A stretch of 64,000 nt of DNA from Streptomyces sp. BK239 (GCF_004217285.1 NZ_SHKS01000008.1:124001-188000), one strand, 5' to 3'. Counted from the stretch's first letter, positions 7,902 through 18,497 are shown. The notes: generated by a model from the sequence alone, not told the origin. Made by a program: numbers and translations.

Positions 7902-9164
7902 ATGTCTGTCCTGAACACGCCCCTGCACGAGCTCGACCCCGAGGTCGCCGCGGCGGTCGACGCCGAGCTGCGCCGCCAGCAGTCCACGCTGGAGATGATC
8001 GCCTCGGAGAACTTCGCTCCGCTCGCGGTCATGGAGGCACAGGGCTCGGTCCTGACCAACAAGTACGCCGAGGGCTACCCGGGCCGCCGCTACTACGGCG
8101 GCTGTGAGCACGTCGACGTGGCCGAGCAGATCGCGATCGACCGGATCAAGGAGCTGTTCGGCGCCGAGTACGCCAACGTCCAGCCGCACTCGGGCGCCTC
8201 CGCCAACCAGGCCGCCCTGTTCGCGCTGGCCCAGCCCGGCGACACCATCCTGGGCCTGGACCTGGCGCACGGCGGCCACCTCACCCACGGGATGCGGCTG
8301 AACTTCTCCGGCAAGCAGTTCGACGTGGTCGCCTACCACGTGGACGAGGCCGGGCTGGTCGACATGGCCGAGGTGGAGCGGCTGGCCAAGGAGCACCGCC
8401 CGAAGGTGATCATCGCGGGCTGGTCGGCGTACCCGCGGCAGCTGGACTTCGCGGAGTTCCGCCGGATCGCCGACGAGGTCGAGGCGTACCTGTGGGTGGA
8501 CATGGCGCACTTCGCCGGCCTGGTGGCCGCGGGGCTGCACCCGAACCCGGTCGAGTACGCGGACGTCGTCACCTCCACCACCCACAAGACGCTGGGCGGC
8601 CCGCGCGGCGGGATCATCCTGGCGAAGAAGGAGTTCGCCAAGAAGCTGAACTCGTCCGTCTTCCCGGGCTTCCAGGGCGGTCCCCTGGAGCACGTGATCG
8701 CGGCGAAGGCGGTCTCCTTCAAGGTGGCGGCGAGCGAGGAGTTCAAGGAGCGCCAGCGGCGTACGGTGGAAGGCGCCCGCATCCTCGCCGAGCGTCTGAC
8801 GGCCGCGGACGCCCGCGAGGCCGGGGTCAACGTCCTGTCGGGCGGCACGGACGTGCACCTGATCCTGGTGGACCTGCGCGAGTCGGAGCTGGACGGCCAG
8901 CAGGCGGAGGACCGTCTCCACGAGGTGGGCATCACGGTCAACCGCAACGCCGTCCCGAACGACCCGCGGCCCCCGATGGTCACCTCGGGTCTGCGGATCG
9001 GCACGCCGGCCCTGGCCACGCGCGGCTTCACCGCCGAGGACTTCGCCGAGGTCGCGGACGTGATCGCGCAGACGCTGAAGCCCGCCTACGACGCCGAGGC
9101 GCTGCGGGCGCGGGTCGTCGCCCTGGCCGAGAAGCACCCGCTGTACCCCGGTCTGGGGAAGTAG
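7902..9164 (+). CDS. glyA: Serine hydroxymethyltransferase
   Basis: PLP enzyme that interconverts serine plus tetrahydrofolate with glycine plus 5,10-methylene-THF. It is 420 residues from ATG 7902, preceded by GAGGAG. The PLP lysine is in VTSTTHKTLGGPRGG (Lys229), and EMIASENFA, YAEGYPGRRYYGGCE and VDMAHFAGLVAAG are all present. In this operon it can consume the methylene-THF and glycine of the cleavage system to make serine, which SdaA next door deaminates to pyruvate. That gives a complete path from two glycines to pyruvate. This is probably one of several glyA copies in such genomes. Confidence 0.98.
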   Translation: MSVLNTPLHELDPEVAAAVDAELRRQQSTLEMIASENFAPLAVMEAQGSVLTNKYAEGYPGRRYYGGCEHVDVAEQIAIDRIKELFGAEYANVQPHSGASANQAALFALAQPGDTILGLDLAHGGHLTHGMRLNFSGKQFDVVAYHVDEAGLVDMAEVERLAKEHRPKVIIAGWSAYPRQLDFAEFRRIADEVEAYLWVDMAHFAGLVAAGLHPNPVEYADVVTSTTHKTLGGPRGGIILAKKEFAKKLNSSVFPGFQGGPLEHVIAAKAVSFKVAASEEFKERQRRTVEGARILAERLTAADAREAGVNVLSGGTDVHLILVDLRESELDGQQAEDRLHEVGITVNRNAVPNDPRPPMVTSGLRIGTPALATRGFTAEDFAEVADVIAQTLKPAYDAEALRARVVALAEKHPLYPGLGK

Positions 9165-9184
9165 TTCCGTAGTTCCATCGTTTT

Positions 9185-9234
9185 CCGGCGGCCGCCCCGC
9201 GCACTCGTGAACGGGCGGGCGGGGCGCCCGGCGG
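9185..9234 (+). terminator. Long imperfect hairpin between glyA and sdaA
   Basis: CCGGCGGCCGCCCCGC at 9185-9200 pairs with GCGGGGCGCCCGGCGG at 9219-9234 with one or two mismatches. There is no U-rich tail, so it may be a processing or partial attenuation structure in the glyA-sdaA interval, or a GC-rich terminator of glyA. Confidence 0.5.
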
Positions 9235-9269
9235 AAGGCTTCTGCACCACCCTGTATGGAGGAGTTCCC

Positions 9270-10637
<1,368 letters not shown>

Positions 10638-10817
10638 GGACACGCAGCGGACGGACACCGCCCGTGCGGCACGGGCCCGGCCACCCGTACCGCGGTCGTC
10701 AACGTCATGCGGGGGTTGAACTCCATCGGGTGACGTGAGCGGAGGGGAAGGTTCCGGGGTGGGGGGAGCGGGCATCAGACAACTCCCTCCCCTCCCCCAG
10801 CACTTCAGGAGTGCACC

Positions 10818-11375
10818 ATGCTCCGAGGCATCGACGTCAGCGCGTTCCAGTCGTCCGACTACCGTACGGACGGTCTCTCCTTCGTCTTCGTCAAGGCGAC
10901 GGAGGGGCGTACGTACGTCAACCCCAAGCTCGCCGCCCAGACCAAGACCGCGCGTGAGGCCGGACTGGTCGTGGGGTTCTACCACTTCCTGTGGCCCGGG
11001 AACCTCACCGAGCAGGCGGAATACTTCGTCGCCAAGGCCCCCGACCGGCCGGGCGACATCCTCGCCGTCGACTGGGAGACGACCGGCGGCGGGACCTACG
11101 CGAGCAACGCGGAGAAGGACCGCTTCATCCGCAAGGTGAAGGCCCTGCGGCCGGACAACCGCGTGATCCTCTACTGCAACCGGCACTTCTGGCTGAACGT
11201 CGACACCACGTCGTACGCCGGGGACGGGCTGTGGATCGCCGACTACGGCACGGCCGGCAAGCCCAGGATCGAGGCCCCGTGGCGCTTCCACCAGTACACC
11301 GACGACCCCGTCGACACCAACGTGGCCCGGTTCGCCGACCGGGCGGCGCTGCGGGAGTGGGCCGCGGGCGACTGA
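10818..11375 (+). CDS. GH25 lysozyme-like glycoside hydrolase, no signal peptide
   Basis: A 185-residue single-domain protein resembling glycoside hydrolase family 25 (N,O-diacetylmuramidase). It starts at ATG 10818 after CAGGAG. Seen: MLRGIDVSAFQSS at the very N-terminus, KATEGRTYVNPK, GFYHFLWPG, the catalytic-type AVDWE, YCNRHFW, GLWIADYG and WRFHQYTDDP, in the family order. The barrel begins at residue 1, so there is no room for a Sec or Tat signal and no cell-wall-binding repeats. It could be released by lysis, exported by a non-classical route, or act in the cytoplasm. The fold call is firm; activity on peptidoglycan is inferred. Confidence 0.88.
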   Translation: MLRGIDVSAFQSSDYRTDGLSFVFVKATEGRTYVNPKLAAQTKTAREAGLVVGFYHFLWPGNLTEQAEYFVAKAPDRPGDILAVDWETTGGGTYASNAEKDRFIRKVKALRPDNRVILYCNRHFWLNVDTTSYAGDGLWIADYGTAGKPRIEAPWRFHQYTDDPVDTNVARFADRAALREWAAGD

Positions 11376-11400
11376 GCGCGCCCACTCCCGTGGCAGTTCG

Positions 11401-11613
11401 TCACTTGCTGAGGTAGCCCCAGAACTCGTCGAACGACAGGAGCTTGTCGCCGTTGAGGTCACGGCTGGCGATGACGGCCTCGGCGACCGACTCGGTGACG
11501 TTCCAGTCGCCCTGCTGGGCGAGGGCGGTCTTGAACTCGGCCGCGGTGATGAAGCCGTCACCGTCCGTGTCGATCCGCTGGAACTGCTTGCGTGCTTCTT
11601 CGATGTCGACCAC
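11401..11613 (-). CDS. Small EF-hand calcium-binding protein
   Basis: A 70-residue acidic protein consisting of two EF-hand motifs. The loops are DTDGDGFITAAEF and DLNGDKLLSFDEF, both with the spacing of acidic ligands and the terminal Glu expected for calcium binding. It starts at GTG 11613 after AAGGGGCGG. It belongs to the calmodulin-like CabB/CabC type of small Streptomyces proteins, which are cytoplasmic calcium buffers or sensors. It is convergent with the GH25 gene (25 bp between stops) and divergent from the GNAT gene. Confidence 0.93.
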   Translation of the reverse strand: MVDIEEARKQFQRIDTDGDGFITAAEFKTALAQQGDWNVTESVAEAVIASRDLNGDKLLSFDEFWGYLSK

Positions 11614-11723
11614 CGGGTCCGCCCCTTATTCCGTAGCTTTGCTGTCGTACTGACGCAGGTCAGGTTAACGGCCCGAGTGGGCGCCCCGTGCGGCGACCAC
11701 CGGCGGACGCGAGGAGCGCGGCA

Positions 11724-12383
11724 GTGGAGACGTTGCGGGACATACTCGACGCGGCGGCGCGGGGCGTCTTCCCGCCGGCCGACGGCGGGACGACCGTCGT
11801 CCCGCAGCACTCCGCCCGGGACGCCGGGGTGCTGTGCTTCACCGCCCACTCCGTCGTCTTCACGGACGAGGACCCCCGCTGGGTGCGTGAGACGCTCGCG
11901 GCCCTCGACTGCGACGCGCTGGCCGCCACCATGAACCCGCTCTTCCTGGCGGCCTTCATGGAACGCACCGGCCGCGCCTGCGACACCGTCGACGCGCTGC
12001 TCGTCGGCCCGCCGCTGACGGGTGAGCCGGCCCTCGCGCTGAAGGAGATCGAGGACGCGTCGCATCCCCGGGTGCGCTCCGCGCGCCGCCGCCGTGACGA
12101 CGTGCGCGTCTGGTCCGCGGACGGCGGGATGCTGGCGATGGGCCGCGGGGTGGGCGGACGGCTGGAGGTGTCGGTGGAGGTGAACCCAGTGGACACAGCG
12201 GACACGGCGGACGCCGACGCCCGCCGCCGCGGGCTCGGCCGGGCCCTGGTCACCGCGGCGCGGCAGCTCGCCGGTGAGCCGCTGTGGGCGCAGATCGCGC
12301 CGGGCAACGCGCGCAGCATGCGGGCGTTCCAGGCCGCCGGGTACGTCCCGGTGGGGTCCGAGGCGCTGCTCCTCGCCCGCTGA
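11724..12383 (+). CDS. GNAT-family acetyltransferase-like protein
   Basis: A 219-residue protein with a C-terminal GNAT half: RRRGLGRALVTAARQLA is the acetyl-CoA pyrophosphate-binding loop, followed by WAQIAPGNARSMRAFQAAGY, a typical end motif. The N-terminal ~100 residues look like the N-domain of a two-part GNAT protein and are not further recognisable. I choose GTG 11724 because GAGGAG precedes it. The substrate is unknown. It ends 20 bp from the glgX stop (convergent). Confidence 0.85.
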   Translation: METLRDILDAAARGVFPPADGGTTVVPQHSARDAGVLCFTAHSVVFTDEDPRWVRETLAALDCDALAATMNPLFLAAFMERTGRACDTVDALLVGPPLTGEPALALKEIEDASHPRVRSARRRRDDVRVWSADGGMLAMGRGVGGRLEVSVEVNPVDTADTADADARRRGLGRALVTAARQLAGEPLWAQIAPGNARSMRAFQAAGYVPVGSEALLLAR

Positions 12384-12403
12384 GGACCGCGCCGCCCGCG
12401 GGT

Positions 12404-14638
12404 TCAGGTGAGGACGCGCAAGAGGAGCACCGAGCGGGCCGGGACCGTCAGCGGGACCGCCGAGGGGTGCGAGGTCAGCGGCGGGCGGGACTGGTCCTCG
12501 GTCGAGGTGTCCAGGACGAGTTCGTAGCGTTCGGCCCAGGGCGGGCCGGGCAGGACGAACGGGGCCGGCCGGTCGCCGGCGTGCAGGACGGCGAGGAAAC
12601 TGTCGTCGGTGATGGGCGCGCCCCGCTCGTCGCGGCCGGGGATGTCGCGGCCGGAGAGGTACATGCCCAGCGTGGCCGCGGGGGCGTACCAGTCCCGTTC
12701 CGTCATCTCCGTGCCCCGCGGGGTGAACCAGGCCAGGTCGCGCAGCCCGTCCACCGAGTGGGGCCGGCCGGAGAAGAACGCCCGGCGGCGCAGCACAGGG
12801 TGGTCGTGCCGCAGGGCGATCAGCCGTGAGGTGAGGTCGAACAGGTTCTTCCAGCCCGGGTCCTCCAGCAGCCCCCAGTCGACCCAGCTGATCTCGTTGT
12901 CCTGGCAGTACGCGTTGTTGTTGCCCCGCTGGGTCCGCCCCATCTCGTCGCCCGCGACCAGCATCGGCACGCCCGTCGACAGCAGCAGCGTGGTCAGCAG
13001 GTTGCGCAGCTGGCGGCGGCGCAGGGACCGTACGCGTTCGTCGTCGCTCTCGCCCTCCGCGCCGCAGTTCCAGGCGCGGTTGTCGTTCGTGCCGTCCCGG
13101 TTGCCCTCACCGTTGGCCTCGTTGTGCTTGCGCTCGTAGGACACGAGGTCGCGCAGGGTGAACCCGTCGTGCGCGGTGACGAAGTTGACCGAGGCGTAGG
13201 GCCGCCGGCCGCCCCAGGCGTACAGGTCGCTGGAGCCCGAGAGGCGGTAGCCCATCTCGCGGACGTCGGGCAGCGCGTGCCGCCAGAAGTCCCGGACGGT
13301 GTCGCGGTAGCGGTCGTTCCACTCCGTCCACAGGGGCGGGAAGGCGCCCACCTGGTAGCCGCCGGAGCCGACGTCCCAGGGCTCGGCGATCAGTTTCACC
13401 CGGCGCAGCACCGGGTCCTGGGCGATGACCGCGAGGAACGGGGAGAGCATGTCGACGTCGTGCATGGAGCGGGCCAGCGCCGCCGCGAGGTCGAAGCGGA
13501 AGCCGTCGACGCCCATCTCGGTGACCCAGTAGCGCAGCGAGTCGGTGATCAGGCGGAGCACCTGCGGCTGGACCACGTGCAGCGTGTTGCCGCAGCCGGT
13601 GTAGTCGGCGTAGCGGCGGGCGTCCGACTGCAGACGGTAGTAGCCGCGGTTGTCGATGCCCTTGAGGGACAGCGTCGGGCCCAGCTCGCCCGCCTCGGCG
13701 GTGTGGTTGTAGACCACGTCGAGGATGACCTCGATGCCGGCCGCGTGCAGCGCCCGCACCATCCGCTTGAACTCGCCGACCTGCTGCCCCCTGGTGCCGG
13801 ACGCGGCGTAGGCGGCGTGCGGGGCGAAGTAGCCGACGGAGTTGTAGCCCCAGTGGTTCTTCAGGCCGCGGCGCAGCAGATGGTCCTCGTGGGCGAACTG
13901 GTGGACGGGCAGCAGCTCGACGGCCGTGACGCCCAGCTTCACCAGGTGCTCGATCGCGGCGGGGTGCGCCAGACCGGCGTAGGTGCCGCGCAGTTCCTCG
14001 GGGATCGCCGGGTGCCGCATCGTGAAGCCGCGCACGTGCAGTTCGTAGATGACGGAGTCCGCCCAGGGCGTCTTGGGCCGCCGGTCGTCGGCCCAGTCGT
14101 CGTCGTCGTGGACCACGACGCCCTTGGGGACGAACGCCGCGGAGTCCCGTTCGTCGCGCACGGTGTCGGCGACATGCTGCTCGGGCCAGTCCCGCACATG
14201 CCCGTACACCTCGGGCGGCAGCGCGAACTCACCGTCCACCGCACGCGCGTAGGGGTCGAGGAGGAGCTTCGCCGGGTTCCAGCGCCCACCGGTCCACGGG
14301 TCCCAGCGGCCGTGCACCCGGTAGCCGTAGCGCTGGCCGGGCATCACGCCGGGGACGAAGCCGTGCCAGATCTCGTGGGTCAGCTCGGTGAGGCGGGCCC
14401 TGGTCTCCCGGCCCTGCTCGTCGAAGAGGCACAGCTCGACCGCCTCCGCGCCGGCCGCCCACAGCGCGAAGTTGGTGCCGGCGACTCCGTCCGGGCCCAC
14501 CCGGAAGCGGGCGCCCAGCGGTGTGGACGCGCCCGGCCACACCGGCACGCCAGGCGTCCCCCGCCGTGCCCCGTTCACGACGGCGGACGCGGCGGTACGC
14601 CTCTCAGCCACCGCCTCCTGCTCGGCTGCGCTGGACAC
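12404..14638 (-). CDS. glgX: Glycogen debranching enzyme (isoamylase type)
   Basis: Hydrolyses alpha-1,6 branches of glycogen or limit dextrin. It is 744 residues from GTG 14638, preceded by GGGAGGC; the longer open frame upstream runs into the neighbouring promoter. An N-terminal CBM48-like domain (GTNFALWAAGAEAVELCLFD) precedes the GH13 barrel with DVVYNHTAE, DGFRFDLAAAL (nucleophile Asp), KLIAEPWDVG (acid Glu) and FVTAHDGFTL. NAYCQDNEISWVDW is typical of GlgX. It complements glgP, glgE and glgB 20-30 kb away in glycogen turnover. Confidence 0.96.
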   Translation of the reverse strand: MSSAAEQEAVAERRTAASAVVNGARRGTPGVPVWPGASTPLGARFRVGPDGVAGTNFALWAAGAEAVELCLFDEQGRETRARLTELTHEIWHGFVPGVMPGQRYGYRVHGRWDPWTGGRWNPAKLLLDPYARAVDGEFALPPEVYGHVRDWPEQHVADTVRDERDSAAFVPKGVVVHDDDDWADDRRPKTPWADSVIYELHVRGFTMRHPAIPEELRGTYAGLAHPAAIEHLVKLGVTAVELLPVHQFAHEDHLLRRGLKNHWGYNSVGYFAPHAAYAASGTRGQQVGEFKRMVRALHAAGIEVILDVVYNHTAEAGELGPTLSLKGIDNRGYYRLQSDARRYADYTGCGNTLHVVQPQVLRLITDSLRYWVTEMGVDGFRFDLAAALARSMHDVDMLSPFLAVIAQDPVLRRVKLIAEPWDVGSGGYQVGAFPPLWTEWNDRYRDTVRDFWRHALPDVREMGYRLSGSSDLYAWGGRRPYASVNFVTAHDGFTLRDLVSYERKHNEANGEGNRDGTNDNRAWNCGAEGESDDERVRSLRRRQLRNLLTTLLLSTGVPMLVAGDEMGRTQRGNNNAYCQDNEISWVDWGLLEDPGWKNLFDLTSRLIALRHDHPVLRRRAFFSGRPHSVDGLRDLAWFTPRGTEMTERDWYAPAATLGMYLSGRDIPGRDERGAPITDDSFLAVLHAGDRPAPFVLPGPPWAERYELVLDTSTEDQSRPPLTSHPSAVPLTVPARSVLLLRVLT

Positions 14639-14792
14639 CGTTGCGCCTCCCGCGGCTCGTGGAACGACGGTGGCACCGGGGCGTACGGCGTCCCGGCCGC
14701 GGCTCCCCGTAGCGTCGTCCTCCCCCCTGTTCTGCCCAGACCATGCCTCGCACTCACGTTTCCCCGGAGCGTGCCCCGTCGTTGGGTATCGC

Positions 14793-16040
14793 GTGAGGCA
14801 CGTACAACGGCGCGCGCGGCGCGCGGGGGCCGCGCTGGCCGCCGTACTGACATGGGCAGGACTGCTGGCCGGCGCGGCCGGCTGCACCGGGGAGGGCGGC
14901 CGCGGCGGCCCTGACCTGACGCAGGGCAAGGCGCCGCCGGCGAGGGACGTCATCCGCGTCACCCCGCAGGACGGGGCACGGGCGGTGCGCCCCGGCAAGG
15001 AGCTGCGGGTGCGGGTGACGGAGGGGCGGCTGGAGTCGGTGAAGGTCGTCAAGTGGCAGGACGCGCGGGAGACGCCGGTGCCGGGCGGGCTCTCCGCCGA
15101 CGGCCGCACCTGGAGCCCCCGGGACGCCCGGCTCGGGCTCGCCGCCCGGTACACGGTCGACGCGGTGGCCGTCGACGGCAAGGGCCGCCGCTCGGCCCGG
15201 CACACCGCCTTCACCACCTTCGTCCCCGAGGAGCGCTTCATCGGCTACGTCACGCCGGAGAACCGCTCCACCGTCGGCACCGGGATGATCGTCTCCCTGG
15301 AGTTCAACCGGGAGATCACCGACCGGGCCGCCGTCGAGCGCGCGGTGCGGGTCACCGCCGAGCCGGAGGTCGACGTCCGGCCGCACTGGTTCGGCGACAG
15401 CCGGCTGGACTTCCGCCCCGAGACGTACTGGCGGCCCGGCACCCGGGTGAGCGTCGCCCTGCGCTTCCGTGACGTGGAGGCCGCGCCGGGGGTCTACGGG
15501 CTCCAGGACAGGACGTTCTCCTTCACCGTCGGCCGGCACCAGGTCTCCCGTGTCGACGCCGCCGCGCACACCATGGAGGTGCGGCGCGAGGACGAGCTGA
15601 TCGCCACCGTCCCCGTCACGGCCGGGGCGCCGAAGACGACGACGTACAACGGCAAGATGGTGGTGACCGAGATGCTGGAGCTGACCCGGATGAACGGCGC
15701 CACGGTCGGCTTCAAGAAGAAGGACGGCAAGAGCGAGTACGACATCCCGGACGTGCCGCACGCCATGCGGCTGACCGGCTCCGGGACGTTCCTGCACGGC
15801 AACTACTGGGCGCCGGCGGACGCGTTCGGCACGGTGAACCTCAGCCATGGCTGCGTGGGCCTTCGGGATGTCAAGGGCGGCGGTTCCGACACCCCGGCGG
15901 GCTGGTTCTTCGACCGCAGCCTCGTCGGCGACGTCGTCGAGGTCGTCAACAGCAAGGACAAGACGGTCGCGGCGGACAACGGGCTCGGCGGCTGGAACAT
16001 GGACTGGGAGGAGTGGACGGAGGGCAGCGCGGTGGAGTGA
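14793..16040 (+). CDS. L,D-transpeptidase lipoprotein, copy 1
   Basis: Predicted outer-face lipoprotein that makes 3-3 cross-links in peptidoglycan. It is 415 residues; GTG 14793 is the only reasonable start although its ribosome site is weak. The signal peptide ends in lipobox LLAGAAGC. Immunoglobulin-like domains (about residues 50-250) are followed by a YkuD domain with FLHGNYW and SHGCVGLRD, whose cysteine (about residue 352) is the catalytic nucleophile. It is divergent from glgX with a 154-bp spacer. A close paralogue follows at 16274, pointing to local duplication. Confidence 0.95.
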   Translation: MRHVQRRARRAGAALAAVLTWAGLLAGAAGCTGEGGRGGPDLTQGKAPPARDVIRVTPQDGARAVRPGKELRVRVTEGRLESVKVVKWQDARETPVPGGLSADGRTWSPRDARLGLAARYTVDAVAVDGKGRRSARHTAFTTFVPEERFIGYVTPENRSTVGTGMIVSLEFNREITDRAAVERAVRVTAEPEVDVRPHWFGDSRLDFRPETYWRPGTRVSVALRFRDVEAAPGVYGLQDRTFSFTVGRHQVSRVDAAAHTMEVRREDELIATVPVTAGAPKTTTYNGKMVVTEMLELTRMNGATVGFKKKDGKSEYDIPDVPHAMRLTGSGTFLHGNYWAPADAFGTVNLSHGCVGLRDVKGGGSDTPAGWFFDRSLVGDVVEVVNSKDKTVAADNGLGGWNMDWEEWTEGSAVE

Positions 16041-16273
16041 CGGCGCCCCCGACTCGGCGACCCCGGTGATCCCGGCGACGTGATCTCCCCTCCGTGACGC
16101 GCCGCGCGTTCCCCGCCCCCGTTTCGGGAACCTTTCCTCCCAAGGTCGAAGTTGGGACGGAACGGTGACACACGGGGGCCGCCAGGGCCGTTGACCTTGT
16201 GGTTAATATGCGGCCAGCGCGGGGGACGCGCCGGTGCGCGGGCCTGACCGGCCCGGGGGAGGGGAAGAGAAAA

Positions 16274-17518
16274 GTGAACATGCGACCGATATCGGGGGCA
16301 TCGGTTGGCAGGCGCTCAGGCGGCCGCGACAAGCGGCTGGCGCTGATCGTCGGGGGGCTGATGCTGGCCGTCACGGCCTGCGGCGGGGGCGGGGACTCCG
16401 GCTCGGAGAAGCCGAAGGCCGACGGGGGCTCCGGCTCGGCCACCGCGCAGGGCGCGCAGTCGGAGGCGGTCGTGAGCATCGCGCCGAAGGACGGCGCGAA
16501 GGACATCGACACCAACGGCACGCTGAAGGTGACCGCCGCCAAGGGCAAGCTGACCGAGGTCGTCGTCAAGGACGCCAAGGGCACGGCGATACCGGGCGCG
16601 ATCTCCGCGGACGGGGCCGGCTGGACGCCGAGCACGCATCTGGCCGCCGCCACCAAGTACCAGGTGCACGCCGTGGCGAAGGACGCCCAGGGCCGTACGG
16701 CCGCCGAGGACGCGAGCTTCACCACGCTGACCCCTCAGAACACCTTCGTCGGCGCCTTCACGCCGGAGGACGGTTCCACGGTGGGCGTCGGGATGCCGTT
16801 CTCGGTGAACTTCACGCGGGGCATCACCAAGCCCGCGGACGTCGAGAAGGCGATCACCGTCAAGACCGAGCCGCCTGTGGACGTCCAGGGCCACTGGTTC
16901 GGCAACGACCGGCTGGACTTCCGTCCGGAGAAGTACTGGAAGGCCGGCACCAAGGTCACGGTGAAGATGAACCTCAACGGCGTCGAGGGCCGTGAGGGCG
17001 TCTACGGCAAGCAGACCAAGACGGTCTCCTTCACCATCGGCCGCAACCAGGTCTCCGTGGTGGACGTCGACAAGCTGACCATGCAGGTCACCCGCGAGGG
17101 CAAGACCGTCAAGAGCATCCCGGTCACCACGGGCCAGCCCGGCATGGAGACCTGGAACGGCCAGATGGTCGTCAGCGAGAAGCTGACGGTGACCCGGATG
17201 AACGGCGAGACGGTCGGCTACGGCGGTGAGTACGACATCAAGGACGTCCCGCACGCGATGCGGCTGACCAAGTCCGGGACCTTCATCCACGGCAACTACT
17301 GGGGCGGCGACGCGTTCGGCAACCGCAACGCCAGCCACGGCTGCATCGGTCTGCGCGACGTGCGCGGCGGCTACGACGGCGGGGTGCCGGCCGCGTGGTT
17401 CTTCAAGAACTCGATGATCGGCGACGTGGTCGTCGTGAAGAACTCCAACGACGAGGTCGTGTCCCCGGACAACGGCTACAACGGCTGGAACATGTCGTGG
17501 GCGGAGTGGAAGAAGTAA
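16274..17518 (+). CDS. L,D-transpeptidase lipoprotein, copy 2
   Basis: A 414-residue paralogue of the preceding gene. GTG 16274 follows GGGAGGGG; ATG 16280 two codons later is an alternative. Lipobox MLAVTAC is followed by a Gly/Ser/Lys linker, Ig-like domains (FTPEDGSTVGVGMPFSVNF; the other copy has a parallel FVPEERFIGYVTPENRSTVG stretch) and a YkuD domain with FIHGNYWGGDAFG and ASHGCIGLRD. Both copies end in an NGxxGWNM(D/S)W motif. The two differ mainly in the N-terminal linker, and copy 2 has fewer insertions near the active site. It is followed by tandem-repeat DNA. Confidence 0.95.
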   Translation: MNMRPISGASVGRRSGGRDKRLALIVGGLMLAVTACGGGGDSGSEKPKADGGSGSATAQGAQSEAVVSIAPKDGAKDIDTNGTLKVTAAKGKLTEVVVKDAKGTAIPGAISADGAGWTPSTHLAAATKYQVHAVAKDAQGRTAAEDASFTTLTPQNTFVGAFTPEDGSTVGVGMPFSVNFTRGITKPADVEKAITVKTEPPVDVQGHWFGNDRLDFRPEKYWKAGTKVTVKMNLNGVEGREGVYGKQTKTVSFTIGRNQVSVVDVDKLTMQVTREGKTVKSIPVTTGQPGMETWNGQMVVSEKLTVTRMNGETVGYGGEYDIKDVPHAMRLTKSGTFIHGNYWGGDAFGNRNASHGCIGLRDVRGGYDGGVPAAWFFKNSMIGDVVVVKNSNDEVVSPDNGYNGWNMSWAEWKK

Positions 17519-17548
17519 GCCCTCCCCCTCCCTCCCGCGGCCACCGTC

Positions 17549-17717
17549 AGTCACCGTGCCGCGCCACCCGGGGGGCGACCCCCGGACCCCCGGCCGCCGA
17601 TGTGACCCGCGCCGCCCCGGCACCCGTTAGTCACCGTTCCGCGCCACCCGGGGGGCGACCCCCGGACCCCCGGCCGCCGATGTGACCCGCGCCGCCCCGG
17701 TACCCGTTAGTCACCGT
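17549..17717. repeat. 80-bp tandem repeat, about 2.1 copies
   Basis: Two almost identical 80-bp units begin at 17549 and 17629 (AGTCACCG(T)... GCGCCACCCGGGGGGCGACC ...CCCGTT), and a third starts at 17709 before diverging. Differences are only a few bases, so the duplication is recent or maintained. The third partial unit runs into the start of the enoyl-CoA hydratase gene, so the repeat places copies of the proximal promoter sequence upstream. Confidence 0.95.
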
Positions 17718-17729
17718 TAACCTGCTGGC

Positions 17730-18497
17730 ATGACCGTGAATCTCGAAGTCGCCGAGGGCGTCGGCACGATCCGCCTCGACCGCCCGCCCATGAACGCGCT
17801 GGACGTCGCCACCCAGGACCGGCTCAGGGAGCTGGCCGAGGAGGCGACCCGTCGTGACGACGTGCGGGCCGTCGTCGTCTACGGCGGCGAGAAGGTGTTC
17901 GCGGCGGGCGCGGACATCAAAGAGATGCAGGAGATGGACCACACGGCGATGATCCTGCGCGCCCGCGCGCTGCAGGACGCCTTCACGGCGGTGGCCCGGA
18001 TCCCCAAGCCGGTGGTGGCGGCGGTGACGGGCTACGCGCTGGGCGGCGGCTGCGAGTTGGCGCTGTGCGCGGACTTCCGGATCGCCGGCGACAACGCGAA
18101 GCTGGGCCAGCCGGAGATCCTGCTCGGTCTGATTCCCGGTGCGGGCGGCACCCAGCGGCTCGCCCGGCTGGTCGGCCCGTCCAAGGCGAAGGACCTGATC
18201 TTCACCGGCCGGATGGTGAAGGCGGACGAGGCGCTGAGCCTGGGCCTGGTGGACCGGGTGGTCCCGGCCGACGAGGTGTACGCGCAGGCGCACGCGTGGG
18301 CGGCGAAGCTGGCGCAGGGTCCGGCGATCGCGCTGCGCGCGGCGAAGGAGGCGATCGACACGGGTCTGGAGACGGACATCGAGACGGGTCTCGCCGTCGA
18401 ACGGAACTGGTTCGCGGGCCTGTTCGCCACGGCGGACCGGGAGATCGGCATGCGGAGCTTCGTCGAGGAGGGGCCGGGCAAGGCGAAGTTCCTGTGA
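17730..18497 (+). CDS. Enoyl-CoA hydratase/isomerase family protein
   Basis: A 255-residue crotonase-fold protein. The oxyanion-hole segments KVFAAGADIKEMQEM and AVTGYALGGGCELALCADFRIA are intact, and the two acidic residues of true hydratases appear in PEILLGLIPGAGGTQRL, so beta-oxidation-type hydratase activity is likely. The start is ATG 17730. TAACCT lies 6 bp upstream of the ATG with no ribosome site, suggesting a leaderless mRNA. There are no other fatty-acid genes adjacent. Confidence 0.95.
   Translation: MTVNLEVAEGVGTIRLDRPPMNALDVATQDRLRELAEEATRRDDVRAVVVYGGEKVFAAGADIKEMQEMDHTAMILRARALQDAFTAVARIPKPVVAAVTGYALGGGCELALCADFRIAGDNAKLGQPEILLGLIPGAGGTQRLARLVGPSKAKDLIFTGRMVKADEALSLGLVDRVVPADEVYAQAHAWAAKLAQGPAIALRAAKEAIDTGLETDIETGLAVERNWFAGLFATADREIGMRSFVEEGPGKAKFL

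Noticed and set aside
16120..16210. Possible SigE-type (GGAAC...) or TTGACC promoter before the second L,D-transpeptidase
   Set aside because: GGAACC and TTGACC are present but neither has a matching downstream box at proper spacing.
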